Below are positions 17,031 through 27,201 of a DNA stretch of 64,000 nt, in pieces. Every line of letters begins with the position of its first letter. Positions within the stretch are counted from its first letter, which is position 1. The DNA lies in contig JAUNBG010000008.1 of assembly GCA_030527205.1 (NCBI GenBank), positions 1 to 64,000 of the forward strand. The letters run 5' to 3'. Made by a program: the position numbers and the translations under genes. The notes under the pieces were generated by a model. The model was not told the DNA's origin. It did no database searches and saw only the letters and a program-made list of their open reading frames with translations. The DNA is from Planctomycetia bacterium. GTDB lineage: Bacteria > Planctomycetota > Planctomycetia > Pirellulales > Thermoguttaceae.

Positions 17031-20015
17031 TTAAAACTGGCTCTGAAATTCAAAAGTTCCAGACCCCGTTTTGAATATTGAATAACCATTTCGATCTTCG
17101 ATCCAACGGGCCTTTTCATTTGCGGAAACCTTTTCTTTTTGTTGCGACGGAACGAAAATGGTCGCTTTTGTATTGGGCGGAATGATAACGGTCATATTGA
17201 AAAGAGAGTTTCCATTTTTTTCCGATTTTTCCCATTTTGAAACGATTTTCCCAAAAGCCGAATCCAGAGAACCGCGAGCAAATTGAAGCGGCAAAGCGTC
17301 AAATTTGGGCGGCTGAATGACGATTTGTTGAAAACCGACCGATTTTATATTTGACGAAGGATTCTGTTTTATAAGCTGATTTTTAGCGGAGTCCAACTCA
17401 AGTTCAAACGACAAATCCGGTCTAATTCCGAGAACGCTGTCAATAAACCAAGCGCCCGGATAAAGATAAGAACTATGCAAAAGAGAATGCCCCGGTCGAT
17501 CCTTTTCCCAGGCTTCCCAGAATGTTGTTGCGCCATTTTGACGCATAAAACCCCAACTTGGATATTCTGTTTGCGAAGTCATCGAATAAATCAGATCGTC
17601 CCTGCGTTCCTGTCGCAATAATTTGAAAAGGAGACCGCCTCCGGTAATCCCGGAACCGATATGACCTTTATTATTGACAAGGATTTCTTTTTCTAAACGT
17701 TGCATAACCTTATTTCGCAAATGGGCGGGCGGAATATTTGCCAAAAGAGCGACGGCAAGAATCGAAGTTGAACCGTCCCAATAACTGTTGTCTTCCGCAT
17801 TAAAATATTTTGCGTGAACCGCTTGGCGAGCAGCCTCAGCAAGCTTTTCCCAATTTTCCGCCTGGTCGAATTTCCCAAGAGTTTTTGCTATTTTCGCAGC
17901 GGTCATCAAATTGAAAATTCGATAACAGTTATTGAAGCAAAGCGCTTCGGGAGTATTGCTATTGGGACCGTCCGGCGCTCCCGGCCAGAGCCAATCGCCA
18001 AGAAAGACCCAAATATCGCCATATTTTTCGAGAAGATTATCTTTTGTATTCGATTCCAGGAAATCAATCCAATCAACGATCATATCGAAATTTTCTTCTA
18101 GGACGCGTTGATCTCCAAATTGTTCATAAAGGAACCAGGGGAGAATGACGCAGATTCCGCCCCAGGCAGGTCCGCCGCCTCCGGCATAAGTCGGAGCAGT
18201 ATTCGGCAAAATTCCGTTGTTCAAATATCGACCGCCGCCGCTGACTTTTGAGCGAACATCGGGGTCATTCAAATTCAGCCAATTTGCTTCCCGACCTTGA
18301 ACGTCCCGCCAATCTTGAAGCCATTTTGAGTAAAATGCATCGAGCCGATAATTATTGAGGCCAGCTTCTGATGTTGCATGCGAATCGCCGCCATAACCGA
18401 GTCGTTCTCGTTGCGGACAATCAACGACATAGCCGCCGATCGAAAGATTTTCGAAAGTCCAAAGGGCTGTTTGATAAATCCAATTCTGCAAGTCTTCGGA
18501 ACATTCGAATGTTGCAATCGGTTCAAAATCAGTTCGAATGGTCCAGCCGCGAATATCGGAAAGCTCAGGTTTCTTTTTTAGACCTGAAATCGTAATCCAA
18601 CGACCGGAACTATAATTGAAGCGATTCTTGAACGTTCCTTTTCCCGACGGTCCGATTGTATATCGACTAAAAAGATGAAAAGTCATCGGGGCTTTTTCCG
18701 CTTCTGAATATTGAAATTCAATAACGTCGCCTGGATTTCCTTCAACCTTAATCTCTGTCCAACCAGCAAAATTGACGCCCATATCAACCCGCCAAACATT
18801 ATTCCCTTTGTCTTCGATTGCAATGGGAAGAATCTCTTTTTTAAGACGATTGGGTTGAGTTCGTTGAGCGGAAAGAATCAATTGGGGGGAATAAGTTGTT
18901 GCTGATTTCCAATTCTGATCGTCAAAATCAATTTGATTCCAATTTGGGTTCTCGCGATTGGCATCCCAATGTTCGCCGCCATAATTGCCGCTATCCCAAT
19001 TTCCAAGAAGTCGATTCGGACTGGAAGACGTTTTCCAACTTTCATCTGTTGCGATTCGCAATGCAGATCCATCGTTAAACTGAATATCGGTTTGAGCGAG
19101 AAGAAGCGGCGTTTGCGGTTTATCTTCGGTTATATAAGACGGAAAAATCGACCAACTGACCCCAAGCCAAATTCCAATAACATTGGACCCTTCGACAAGC
19201 TCATCGGCAATATCATAAGCGATATATCGGGCGCGTTTTGTGTGATCCGAAACATTGGGAGCCAAAACGTCTTCATGAATCTGTTTTCCGTTCACAAAAA
19301 TCTGATGATATCCAAGCGAGGCGACAAAAAGAATCGCTCGTTTCGGCTTTTGCGACAGATCAAATGTTTTACGAAACCAAGGGTCATCAATGTTATTGTT
19401 CCCTTTTTGAATGCCGATTTGCCGATCTAAAATCTGATCGGAACCGATCCATTTTCCAGACCAATCGGTTGAATCGAATAATCCAGTTGACCAACTGGCT
19501 ATTGTTGACATTTGAGAAGTTTGGTTGTTGTTATCAATGATTTGAACCTGCCAATAATAAGTTCGGTCAGATTGAAGCGGTTTCCCGTTATATTCAATCT
19601 GCTGCGAACAATTGGAATGAATCCAACCAGAATCCCAACAAAAAGTTGAATGATCTTTATCAACCGTTTCGTCTTGAACCATTGCGGTCAATATTTCTTT
19701 CGATTCCGCAACCCAAATTCGATAAGCTGCTTGTTCCTGATCAAAAGCGGTTGAATCAGAGGTTTCAAGTCTCCAACCCAAACGCGGTTTCAGAATATCA
19801 ATTCCAAGCGGTTCCAAAAGATATTCGCAACGCAAATCTGTTGGGGTCAGCAAACTTTTCGTTTCTCTTGGAGATTCATCAGCTGCCAGAGCGATATTGG
19901 AGAACGTTAATTCAACAGCGTTTTCCAAAATGATTGATAAAGAGAGTCCAGCAAAAATAAACAAGAATTTTTGTAAGACATAATAAATATGAAAATCGAT
20001 TTTCAGTTTTTTCAT
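17031..20015 (-). CDS. Secreted alpha-L-rhamnosidase (GH78)
   Basis: 994 residues with an N-terminal hydrophobic export segment (about 12-45). The mature N-terminus PTDLRCEYLLEPLGID and KPRLGWRL is the classic GH78 entry. Beta-sandwich domains come first, then the (alpha/alpha)6 catalytic barrel with DCPQRERLGYGGD at about 533-545 (general-acid region) and TTFWEAWEKDRPG at about 827-839 (general-base region). A C-terminal beta domain ends the protein. It releases terminal alpha-L-rhamnose from plant or microbial polysaccharides and glycosides, probably in the periplasm or outside. AAGGGAA in front of the ATG supports the start. No rhamnose catabolic genes are adjacent. Confidence 0.93.
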   Translation of the reverse strand: MKKLKIDFHIYYVLQKFLFIFAGLSLSIILENAVELTFSNIALAADESPRETKSLLTPTDLRCEYLLEPLGIDILKPRLGWRLETSDSTAFDQEQAAYRIWVAESKEILTAMVQDETVDKDHSTFCWDSGWIHSNCSQQIEYNGKPLQSDRTYYWQVQIIDNNNQTSQMSTIASWSTGLFDSTDWSGKWIGSDQILDRQIGIQKGNNNIDDPWFRKTFDLSQKPKRAILFVASLGYHQIFVNGKQIHEDVLAPNVSDHTKRARYIAYDIADELVEGSNVIGIWLGVSWSIFPSYITEDKPQTPLLLAQTDIQFNDGSALRIATDESWKTSSSPNRLLGNWDSGNYGGEHWDANRENPNWNQIDFDDQNWKSATTYSPQLILSAQRTQPNRLKKEILPIAIEDKGNNVWRVDMGVNFAGWTEIKVEGNPGDVIEFQYSEAEKAPMTFHLFSRYTIGPSGKGTFKNRFNYSSGRWITISGLKKKPELSDIRGWTIRTDFEPIATFECSEDLQNWIYQTALWTFENLSIGGYVVDCPQRERLGYGGDSHATSEAGLNNYRLDAFYSKWLQDWRDVQGREANWLNLNDPDVRSKVSGGGRYLNNGILPNTAPTYAGGGGPAWGGICVILPWFLYEQFGDQRVLEENFDMIVDWIDFLESNTKDNLLEKYGDIWVFLGDWLWPGAPDGPNSNTPEALCFNNCYRIFNLMTAAKIAKTLGKFDQAENWEKLAEAARQAVHAKYFNAEDNSYWDGSTSILAVALLANIPPAHLRNKVMQRLEKEILVNNKGHIGSGITGGGLLFKLLRQERRDDLIYSMTSQTEYPSWGFMRQNGATTFWEAWEKDRPGHSLLHSSYLYPGAWFIDSVLGIRPDLSFELELDSAKNQLIKQNPSSNIKSVGFQQIVIQPPKFDALPLQFARGSLDSAFGKIVSKWEKSEKNGNSLFNMTVIIPPNTKATIFVPSQQKEKVSANEKARWIEDRNGYSIFKTGSGTFEFQSQF

Positions 20016-20610
20016 TATGATTCCCTTAAAAAAGATGAAGAAGAAATCAACAGCCTAACGAATTGTACAAGATATTCGCAAAAAGAACAAGTCGGTTGGA
20101 CATTCTTTATATTTATTTCCGTTAAAATCTTCTTTCCAAACAGATTTTCTTTTCGTTTCAACGTCGAGAAAAAGGAAGCAATGTCAAAAATGCGATTGAA
20201 AACGATTTTAATTATTGAAGGGAAAGTTTTGATTGAACTGAAGTCTGCTGAAAACAAACTAAATCATAAAAACAAAAATGATCAAAACAGCAAATGATTT
20301 CCGAATAATCCCTTTGCGCCCCGTTCAAAAGAAATAGTTCTTCCGATTTAAGGCTTTTCTGTTTGTTAAAAAAGAAATAATGGATAGTTGTAATATTCAT
20401 TTTCAAAAAGTATAATAAATAGGTTGGGAAACAGTTTGTTTTTTGAAACAGACAAGTCAACTTTTGGAAAAAACAACGACGATTTATCGTCAACGTTTCC
20501 AAATGATTGAAAATATTATAGTTTTTGTCAACTTCGTAAAAAAGAGTTTCGATATCTATATTGAATCTCTTTTCCTTTTATCAAACTTAGTAAACGTTAA
20601 GAGAATTTAT
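20016..20610. other. Divergent intergenic region
   Basis: About 595 A/T-rich bases between the rhamnosidase and TPR genes, which diverge. An in-frame extension of the TPR gene back to 20443 exists, but its hydrophobic, Lys-rich translation looks non-coding. Promoters for both genes should be here; I could not pick them out. Confidence 0.4.
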
Positions 20611-21972
20611 ATGTCAAGCGATTCGTCATCAGATGCCATTTCTCCAGCATTGCGAGCCCGTCTTCAAAAATGCTTTGAGTACGGAAATCAAAAAATGCAA
20701 ATCGGCGATTACGATTATGCAACTGAAATGTTTATTCAATGCGTTCTCGGCGATCCGACCAATATCATATATATGCAATCATATATTGGCAATCTCCGGG
20801 TCAAATATGGCAACAACAAAAAGGGAGCTTCTTTTGGTTTTCTTAAAGGAAGCGGTTCCAAGGGAGCGATCAAGACTGCGGAAATGCGTAAGAAATGGGA
20901 TGACGTTCTCAAAGCAGGTTACGAATCTTTGAAAACAAATCCTTGGGATACTTCAACATTTATTTCAATGGGCCGGGCGGCCATAGAACTTGGTTATGCT
21001 GAAACCGGTTTGGCTTTTTATAAACATGCCGTTGAAAGCAGTCCCAATGATCCAGAAGTCAATCGAATTGCAGCCCGGGAATTAGGCGTTCAAGGTTTAA
21101 TTCCCGATGCCATTGCTTGCTGGCAACGGATTCTTAAAGAAAAACCAGACGATATTGAAGCAGGACGCCAAATTACTGATCTCATGCTGGAACAAACGAT
21201 TAATCGCGTCAGAGAAAAACCGGAAAAAGATAAAGAAGCTGAATTACAAAAAGAAAAACTTTCCGTTGAAGATGATTGCGAAAAAAGGTTGAAAAAAAAT
21301 CCGCTTGATCGCGATGTTTATATTGAATTGGCTGATTACTTTTTCAAAAATGGAAAATTTCGAAAAGTCGAAGACGTTTATCGTCGCGCCTTAAAAATTT
21401 TTGAGAATGACCCGGTTTTCTCTTTGCAACTTTCTGAAACACAAAAAATCCGTATTTCAGAAGAACTGCGGCAAACCAAACGACTTTATGAACAATCTCC
21501 TTCAGAAGAATTAAAAGAGAAATATATTCAGCAAAAGCAGGAATTCGACCAAAAATCATTGGCTTTGATCAAAGCAAAACTTGAACGAAATCCAGATAAC
21601 AGCGCCATTCATTATGAGTATGGAAATTATTTATTGTCACATAAAATGTTCAAAGAAGCCATTTCCGAATATCAAATTGCCAAAGCCGATCATTCTCTTC
21701 TTGGCGATTGTCTTTTAGCGTTGGCGCAATGCTTTCAGGAAATCAAACAATATAAACTGGCAATGACGCATTATGAACAGGCAATTAACGAATTGCCCAA
21801 AGACGGCGAATCTATTAAAAAGGCTCTTTATTCTGCAACTCGTCTTTCCGCATTTTTGAAGGAATACCAAAAAGCAGACGATTATGCGAATCAGTTAGCC
21901 GCTATCGATTTTTCTTATAAAGATATTGGGGACCTCCTAGACAAGATTGCAAAATTGAGGCATAATAATTAG
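20611..21972 (+). CDS. Tetratricopeptide-repeat protein
   Basis: 453 residues from the ATG at 20611 (sequence MSSDSSSDAISPALRARLQK). TPR-like helical pairs are spread through the protein, for example MQIGDYDYATEMFIQCVLGDP, GYAETGLAFYKHAVESSPND, IPDAIACWQRILKEKPDD, KFRKVEDVYRRALKIFENDP and QYKLAMTHYEQAINELPKD. A Lys/Glu-rich segment of about 60 residues lies in the middle. No signal peptide or membrane span is seen, so it is a cytoplasmic scaffold of unknown partner. The last repeats are followed by a short helical tail. Confidence 0.85.
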   Translation: MSSDSSSDAISPALRARLQKCFEYGNQKMQIGDYDYATEMFIQCVLGDPTNIIYMQSYIGNLRVKYGNNKKGASFGFLKGSGSKGAIKTAEMRKKWDDVLKAGYESLKTNPWDTSTFISMGRAAIELGYAETGLAFYKHAVESSPNDPEVNRIAARELGVQGLIPDAIACWQRILKEKPDDIEAGRQITDLMLEQTINRVREKPEKDKEAELQKEKLSVEDDCEKRLKKNPLDRDVYIELADYFFKNGKFRKVEDVYRRALKIFENDPVFSLQLSETQKIRISEELRQTKRLYEQSPSEELKEKYIQQKQEFDQKSLALIKAKLERNPDNSAIHYEYGNYLLSHKMFKEAISEYQIAKADHSLLGDCLLALAQCFQEIKQYKLAMTHYEQAINELPKDGESIKKALYSATRLSAFLKEYQKADDYANQLAAIDFSYKDIGDLLDKIAKLRHNN

Positions 21973-22155
21973 TTACTTATATTCGTTCTCGATTTCCCCT
22001 TCGATTTCGAAACCGAATCTGTTTTTAATGGAAAGACGACGATCGTTGCCCAGGATGTTCGGGAATCTTTTGAAACTGTTTCGGCAGTTCATAAGAACAT
22101 TTTGATGATCGTCGATTTAAACATATTTTCAACATATTTTTCTGTTTAAAGAATC

Positions 22156-22431
22156 ATGCCAAATACAAAGAGTGCCAAAAAAAGACTTCGACAAAATGTT
22201 GTCATTCGCAACCGTAATCGAGCGGATCGCTCAATTGTTCGCAACCTTATCAAGAAAATGATCAAAACGCTGAAAGAGGGAAATCTTCAGGAAGCAGAAA
22301 ATCAGTTTCGTTCGGTTTGTAGCGCTTTGGATCATGCGGCAGCCAAAAATATTTGGCATAAAAATACAACGTCTCGCAAAAAGTCGCGATTGTCTCATTT
22401 GATTCTCAAAGTCAAACAATCCGCAAACTAA
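22156..22431 (+). CDS. rpsT: 30S ribosomal protein S20
   Basis: 91 residues, a typical S20. It starts MPNTKSAKKRLRQN and continues with RNRADRSIVRNLIKKM, a Leu/Glu-rich turn and the ending HKNTTSRKKSRLSHLI. It binds 16S rRNA early in 30S assembly. The 180-base leader contains complementary CGACGATC (near 22036) and GATCGTCG (near 22108), which could form a leader structure; regulation is only a guess. Confidence 0.96.
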   Translation: MPNTKSAKKRLRQNVVIRNRNRADRSIVRNLIKKMIKTLKEGNLQEAENQFRSVCSALDHAAAKNIWHKNTTSRKKSRLSHLILKVKQSAN

Positions 22432-22452
22432 ATCAATCATTTGGTTTTTTTT
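22428..22452 (+). terminator. Weak terminator after rpsT
   Basis: CTAAAT and ATTTGG (one G-U pair) form a short stem directly at the rpsT stop, followed by eight T residues. The stem is weak but the T-run and position fit an intrinsic terminator. Confidence 0.35.
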
Positions 22453-23151
22453 CATTTGACTTTTTAAGATTATTTAAACAAATACAATAATATCAAAAAT
22501 CATTCGAAAAAGCTCAATAGAATGTTGCGATTTTGAATATTCGGAACATTGATCTGTTTTGACGAATTGCTTTTTGATTTATTGTTTTTGTTCTTGTTAT
22601 TTCTTGTCTTAATTGTTTTGAAATATCTTCAAAAACAAAAAAATCAATAAAATTTGAAATGAAAAGCGAAAAAAGGCGAATGGAATTGTTGTTTAAGGAT
22701 ATTGTACAGAAAACAACAGCTTTCGTTATATATTTGTCCGCCGTTATTGAATAGCAAACCAACGATCCGGTATTTTTAAGAGATTTGACAATAATATAAT
22801 AGGAATTTCTGTCAATATTGGCAGAAATTCGAAAGTTCAGCCAGTTGAGCTAAAAAAGATATTTTAGAACCTTTCCGGGAGAACTAAACTATCTTTTTTT
22901 GTTCTTTTTATCTCTTGCAGAGGCGCAGGGACACAGGAAGATTGTTTGGAAATCAATTGCAATTTTTATTATTCATTAAATATGATTTAGACAAGATTTT
23001 TTGACAGAAATCATTTAAACAAGCCTCCGTTTTCAACAAACCAAATGAATCTCTTTTTTTTCTTCTTCTCCGCGTCTCCGCGAGATAAAATAAAAAAGAG
23101 TTCAGTAATATTTTCGATATCGTTTGCGCTTCTTCTTGTTAATTGACGTCT
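22453..23151. other. Intergenic region between rpsT and the topA tail
   Basis: About 700 bases between convergent rpsT and topA. It holds a hairpin with a T-run (22852-22899) and two inverted copies of a CGC-rich motif (GCAGAGGCGCAGGGACAC near 22918, CTCCGCGTCTCCGCGAG near 23068). The frame at 22514-22762 on the minus strand is not convincing. Confidence 0.45.
22852..22899. terminator. Bidirectional hairpin between rpsT and topA
   Basis: A 16-bp A/T-rich stem with one mismatch (AAAAAAGATATTTTAG against CTAAACTATCTTTTTT) closes a 16-base loop. The flanking A-run and T-run would allow termination from either side, fitting the convergent genes. It is 420 bases past rpsT, so its use is uncertain. 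Confidence 0.4.
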
Positions 23152-23346
23152 TTAAAAGGGCGGTTCCTCTGCAAAATTCAAGGATTCAGAAACGTTTGGC
23201 TGACGCGCGAATGACTTTTTCGTTGTTGAGGTTTCTTCAGCTTTTGTTTTTTGGGGCGTCGTTGTCTTTTTTGCTGTTTTTTTTGTCTTCGTTACTTTCG
23301 CTGTCTTCTCTGTCTTTGTTGTTTTCGCAGTCTTGTCTGTTTTCGT
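23152..23346 (-). other. In-frame continuation of the topA Lys/Thr-rich tail past its stop
   Basis: Reading on from the TGA at 23347-23349 in the same frame gives 64 sense codons before TAA at 23152-23154. The first 44 codons encode the same Lys/Thr repeat type as the end of TopA (TKTDKTAKTTKTEKTAK and so on), with 15 lysines in total. This is seen directly. Whether it is translated by readthrough or is the relic of a longer gene cannot be told from sequence. Confidence 0.7.
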
Positions 23347-26241
23347 TCAGTCACTTTTTTTGGCTTTTGTCGTTGTTTTTTTAGTTTTGGTTGTTGTTTT
23401 CGACGTCGAATTTTTTGCTGCCGTTTTTGTTGTTTTCCGGACAGTTCGACCTCTTTTTTTTGCGGGCCCTTTTGCTGCTCGTTCCGCAAGAATATTAATT
23501 GCCATTTCAAACGTCAATTCTTCTTGATTAATATTCCTGGACAGAGAAGCGTTTGTTTCTCCGTCGGTTAAATAAGGCCCAAATCGTCCATTTAAGAGTT
23601 GAACCGGCTTGTTTGTAACCGGAGAAACGTCAAAAATCAGAAGCGGTTCCGACTTTTTAACCCCATTGGAACGTCCGTATTTCGGTTTTGCCAAAAGTTC
23701 GAGCGCTTTTTCGAGATCAACATCCAATGGCGAAAGCTCCGCGGAAAGCGAACGGGTTTCCGTTGCGCATTTCACATAGGGACCAAAACGTCCATTGCTG
23801 ACAATAACGTCTTCGCCGTTATCCGGATTTTTGCCCAATATTTTGGGAAGACTCAAAAGAGCCAACGCCGTTTGAAAATCAACCGTTTCCGGCGTCATTC
23901 CTTTGAGCAAAGAAACATTCTGCGGTTTTTCTTGAGCTCCGGTTTCGCCTCGTTGAACATAAGGGCCAAATCGTCCATTTTTTACATAAACCGGTTTGCC
24001 CGTTTCCGGACAAATTCCGAGCGGCTCTTCTTTCTTTTCTGAACTTTCTATGAGTTCAAGAGCTTTTTGAACTGTTAATTCGTCAGGCGGAAGTTCTTCG
24101 GGAAGATTGGCCTGATGTTCGCCCATTTGTAAGAACGGTCCATATCGACCGACTCGAACATAAATGGGTTCTTTTGCTTCTTGCGTCTGCGAATCAATCG
24201 GAGTCCCGATCAGAATTTGGCTGATTCTCCGCGCGTCAATTTCGCCAACTTTATTCTCAATCAACGGCTTTAATCCAATCAATTGCGTCAGCCTGGTCAA
24301 TGATTGATCTTTAAACTGATCCTGACTTTGTTCTTGAACGATCGAATCATTCGCATTCGATTCCGTTTTTTGAATTGTCTGACGCGATTTCGCTTCTCCG
24401 TTTAATATTGGGGTCTCCTTTTTCTCCCCGGACGAATCTCGATTGCCCGAATCTCCAAAATAGAATTCTTTCAAATAATCCAAATGTTCCAACTCGCCTC
24501 GACTGATTGCGTCCAATCGATTTTCCATTTCGGCTGTAAACTGATAATCAATCAGTTCTGGAAAATGAACCTCAAGCAACTGACAGACTGCAAAAGCGGT
24601 CCAAGTTGGAATAAGAGCGCCATTTTTCTTGAAAACATAATTTCTATTTAATATTGTATCGATAATCGAAGCGTAAGTGCTCGGTCGACCAATTCCTTTT
24701 TCTTCAAGAGTTCGGGTTAAAGCGGCTTCAGAAAATCGTGGCGGCGGCATTGTTTTATGTTCAAGAGGAAGCAAATCATTGCATGAAAGAACATCTCCCT
24801 TTTTTAAATCGGGAAGCAGAATTTCCTGATCAGCCAATTCTGCCGTTGGGTCATCTTTGCCTTCGACATAAGCTCGAAGATAGCCCGGAAACTCAATTGT
24901 TTTGCCGCTGACCTGAAAACGAGCGTCATCCATTGTAACAATAATTGTTTTTCGTTTCCCTTTTGCGTCGGTCATTTGACTGGCAACGGTTCTTTTCCAA
25001 ATAAGATCATAAAGCCGGAATTCGTCTTGAGAGAGTTTTCCCCTTAATGTTTCCGGTAAAACGAAAGAACTTCCGGAAGGACGGATCGCCTCATGAGCTT
25101 CTTGCGCATTTTTAACTCTCGTTTGATATAACCGCGGAGAAGCTGGCAAATATTGACTTCCGTAATGAGACGCAACCATATTTCTCGCGGCTTGAATGGC
25201 CTCTTGCGATAAATGAGTTGAGTCCGTTCTCATATAAGTAATATAACCGTTCTCATAAAGACTTTGCGCAACCCTCATTGTTATTCGTGCCGTATATCCG
25301 AGTTTTCGGTTGGCTTCTTGTTGAAGCGTACTCGTTGTAAATGGGGCATAGGGACGCGTTGTATAAGGCTTTTCTTCAACAGAGTCAACCAGAGGCGTTA
25401 CATTTTTGAGACGTTCAATCAATTCATTGGTTTGAACTTGATTTAATAACAGAAACTTTTCGGGTTTTAATAGTTGACCGTTTGACGGATCAAAATCTTT
25501 TCCTGTTGGTATTTGTCGAGAGCCAACGGAAAAAAGAGCGGCCTGAAAAGCCTTTTGATGAGCTTCGGTTGAATCATTTTGATTCGGAACGGCATATTTT
25601 CCCAAAATATTCCAATATATAGCTTCATGAAAAGCCATTCGTTCCCGTTCTCGATCAACAATCAAACGAACAGCAACGCTTTGAACGCGTCCGGCAGAAA
25701 GATTATTTCGAACTTTATACCAAAGCAAGGGCGATATTTCATAACCGTAAAGTCGATCGATAATTCGTCGCGTTTCCTGAGCTCGAACCAAATCTTCATT
25801 AATTGAGCGGGGATGTTTCAGCGCGTCTGTAATGGCCTGTTTGGTTATTTCATGAAAAACGAGACGATGAACTGGAACTTTGGGCGCAAGAACTTCCAAA
25901 AGATGCCAACTTATTGCTTCTCCTTCGCGGTCTTCATCCGTTGCCAGATAAAGAGAATCGACTCCTTTGAGCAATGATTTCAGTTTCTTGATCTGTTTGA
26001 CTTTATCGTCGGGAATAATATAAACCGGTTCAAAGTTATGATCGACATTAACTCCGAGTCGAGCCCAACTTTCTTTTTTATAGTTGTCAGGAAGCTCTTT
26101 GGTTCCTTTTGGAAGATCCCGAATATGACCAATACTTGCTTCGACGGCAAAATGATCTCCAAGATATTTTTCTATCGTTTTAGCTTTAGCGGGAGATTCG
26201 ACTATAACAAGAGCTGTTTCATCTTTCTGTTTTTTTATCAT
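23347..26241 (-). CDS. topA: DNA topoisomerase I (type IA)
   Basis: About 964 residues from the ATG at 26241; an alternative TTG lies five codons upstream. It relaxes negative supercoils through a covalent tyrosine. Toprim motifs VIVESPAKAKTIEKYLG and ATDEDREGEA (about 101-110) are present, and the active-site tyrosine lies in ITYMRTDST at about 336. No zinc-finger cysteines follow. Instead there are four Topo-C repeats containing GRYGPFLQ, GRFGPYVQ, GRFGPYVK and GRFGPYLT, then a Lys/Thr/Ala-rich tail. A Gln/Asn/Lys-rich segment separates the core from these repeats. The tail is cut by TGA, but the same frame continues in the same style downstream. Confidence 0.95.
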   Translation of the reverse strand: MIKKQKDETALVIVESPAKAKTIEKYLGDHFAVEASIGHIRDLPKGTKELPDNYKKESWARLGVNVDHNFEPVYIIPDDKVKQIKKLKSLLKGVDSLYLATDEDREGEAISWHLLEVLAPKVPVHRLVFHEITKQAITDALKHPRSINEDLVRAQETRRIIDRLYGYEISPLLWYKVRNNLSAGRVQSVAVRLIVDRERERMAFHEAIYWNILGKYAVPNQNDSTEAHQKAFQAALFSVGSRQIPTGKDFDPSNGQLLKPEKFLLLNQVQTNELIERLKNVTPLVDSVEEKPYTTRPYAPFTTSTLQQEANRKLGYTARITMRVAQSLYENGYITYMRTDSTHLSQEAIQAARNMVASHYGSQYLPASPRLYQTRVKNAQEAHEAIRPSGSSFVLPETLRGKLSQDEFRLYDLIWKRTVASQMTDAKGKRKTIIVTMDDARFQVSGKTIEFPGYLRAYVEGKDDPTAELADQEILLPDLKKGDVLSCNDLLPLEHKTMPPPRFSEAALTRTLEEKGIGRPSTYASIIDTILNRNYVFKKNGALIPTWTAFAVCQLLEVHFPELIDYQFTAEMENRLDAISRGELEHLDYLKEFYFGDSGNRDSSGEKKETPILNGEAKSRQTIQKTESNANDSIVQEQSQDQFKDQSLTRLTQLIGLKPLIENKVGEIDARRISQILIGTPIDSQTQEAKEPIYVRVGRYGPFLQMGEHQANLPEELPPDELTVQKALELIESSEKKEEPLGICPETGKPVYVKNGRFGPYVQRGETGAQEKPQNVSLLKGMTPETVDFQTALALLSLPKILGKNPDNGEDVIVSNGRFGPYVKCATETRSLSAELSPLDVDLEKALELLAKPKYGRSNGVKKSEPLLIFDVSPVTNKPVQLLNGRFGPYLTDGETNASLSRNINQEELTFEMAINILAERAAKGPAKKRGRTVRKTTKTAAKNSTSKTTTKTKKTTTKAKKSD

Positions 26242-27201
26242 TTTGTTTAATCGCAATTAAATGAGTCTTTAATCAAATATGTTATTAAATTTTAATTTCT
26301 CAACGGAAATTTATTGTTTGTTCTGTTTTTCATTATCCAACTTTATCTGCTTTCTGTTTTTTGTTGATAACGTTATGTCCATTTTTTGTCAAGAGAGACT
26401 GGGGCATTATTTGGAAATGTTTGTAAAAAAGTTCCTGATTTGTTTAAATTTGTGAAACCATTATATCCTTTTCCATTGAGTTTACCAGACGAATATCCAT
26501 TAAATTATTAACTGGCTATTGAAAAGACCTGATCGTCAGGTTCAAAAGTCAACATCGAAATCCCTGATAACGAAGGGACAAACCTTGTTGTTCCTCTTGA
26601 ATTCAATAACTGGAAGGTCTAAAAACCCTTTGGGACGCGGACGCCTCGACCGCAGGAACTCGTTTTCGTGACGTTTTTCGAATGGAGTTTATTGCAAAAA
26701 ACAGGTTTTTAGAACTTCCTGTTATTCTAACAGGGAATCATTATTGATGACAAAAGTTTCTGTTTATCAATTTTTCGCTATTTCTTGTTCCTGTGTCGCA
26801 TTTTCATTCATTGACCAAAAAGGATATTGGATCAGCGAAAGTTAAATATCTCAAATAAACATTGACGAAATGAGTTCATTTGATTAGAATTATACTGAAT
26901 ATTATAAAGCCGGGATCGTTGGATTCGCAAACCTGCAAGCGAAAAAAATGACGCAAAGTCGAAACCGGTTGCCTGTTCCGACTTCGATATAATCCAACCG
27001 TTTTGAATTTCCGTTTTTTTGTTTTCTGATTTGTTAATCTGTCTGTCAATCTGGTTTTTACGAATAGAACAAGCTTGGATTTATTGGCTGGAAACAAACT
27101 CTTGAAATAAGCAAACGGCAACAAAAGCGAGTCGTTATCCAATCTTTACGGAAACAAAGAGACAGGATTTGAATCGGCTTGAATACAAACAAGGTTTCAT
27201 A
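26242..27201. other. Large divergent intergenic region with repeat copy B
   Basis: About 960 bases between topA and the zinc-ribbon/secretin-like gene. It contains copy B of the 110-bp repeat (26612-26720). Near 26907 the segment CGGGATCGTTGGATTCGCAA resembles CCCGGATCGTTGAATTCGCA at 34013, which suggests another degenerate intergenic repeat. The minus-strand frames here have no recognisable product. Confidence 0.45.
26612..26720 (-). repeat. 110-bp dispersed repeat, copy B
   Basis: 109 bases running from GGAAGGTCTAAAAACCC to GGTTTTTAGAACTTCC, which are near-perfect terminal inverted repeats. The orientation is opposite to copy D. The core GCGGACGCCTCGACCGC corresponds to the central hairpin of the other copies with changes. 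Confidence 0.85.

Noticed and set aside
23292-23510. Separate Lys/Arg/Gln-rich 72-residue protein
   Set aside because: It is the repeat-rich topA tail read in a shifted frame.
23347-26241. General recoding of TGA in this organism
   Set aside because: Several complete genes (parA, lspA, trxA, the beta-helix gene) end naturally in TGA at the expected family length.
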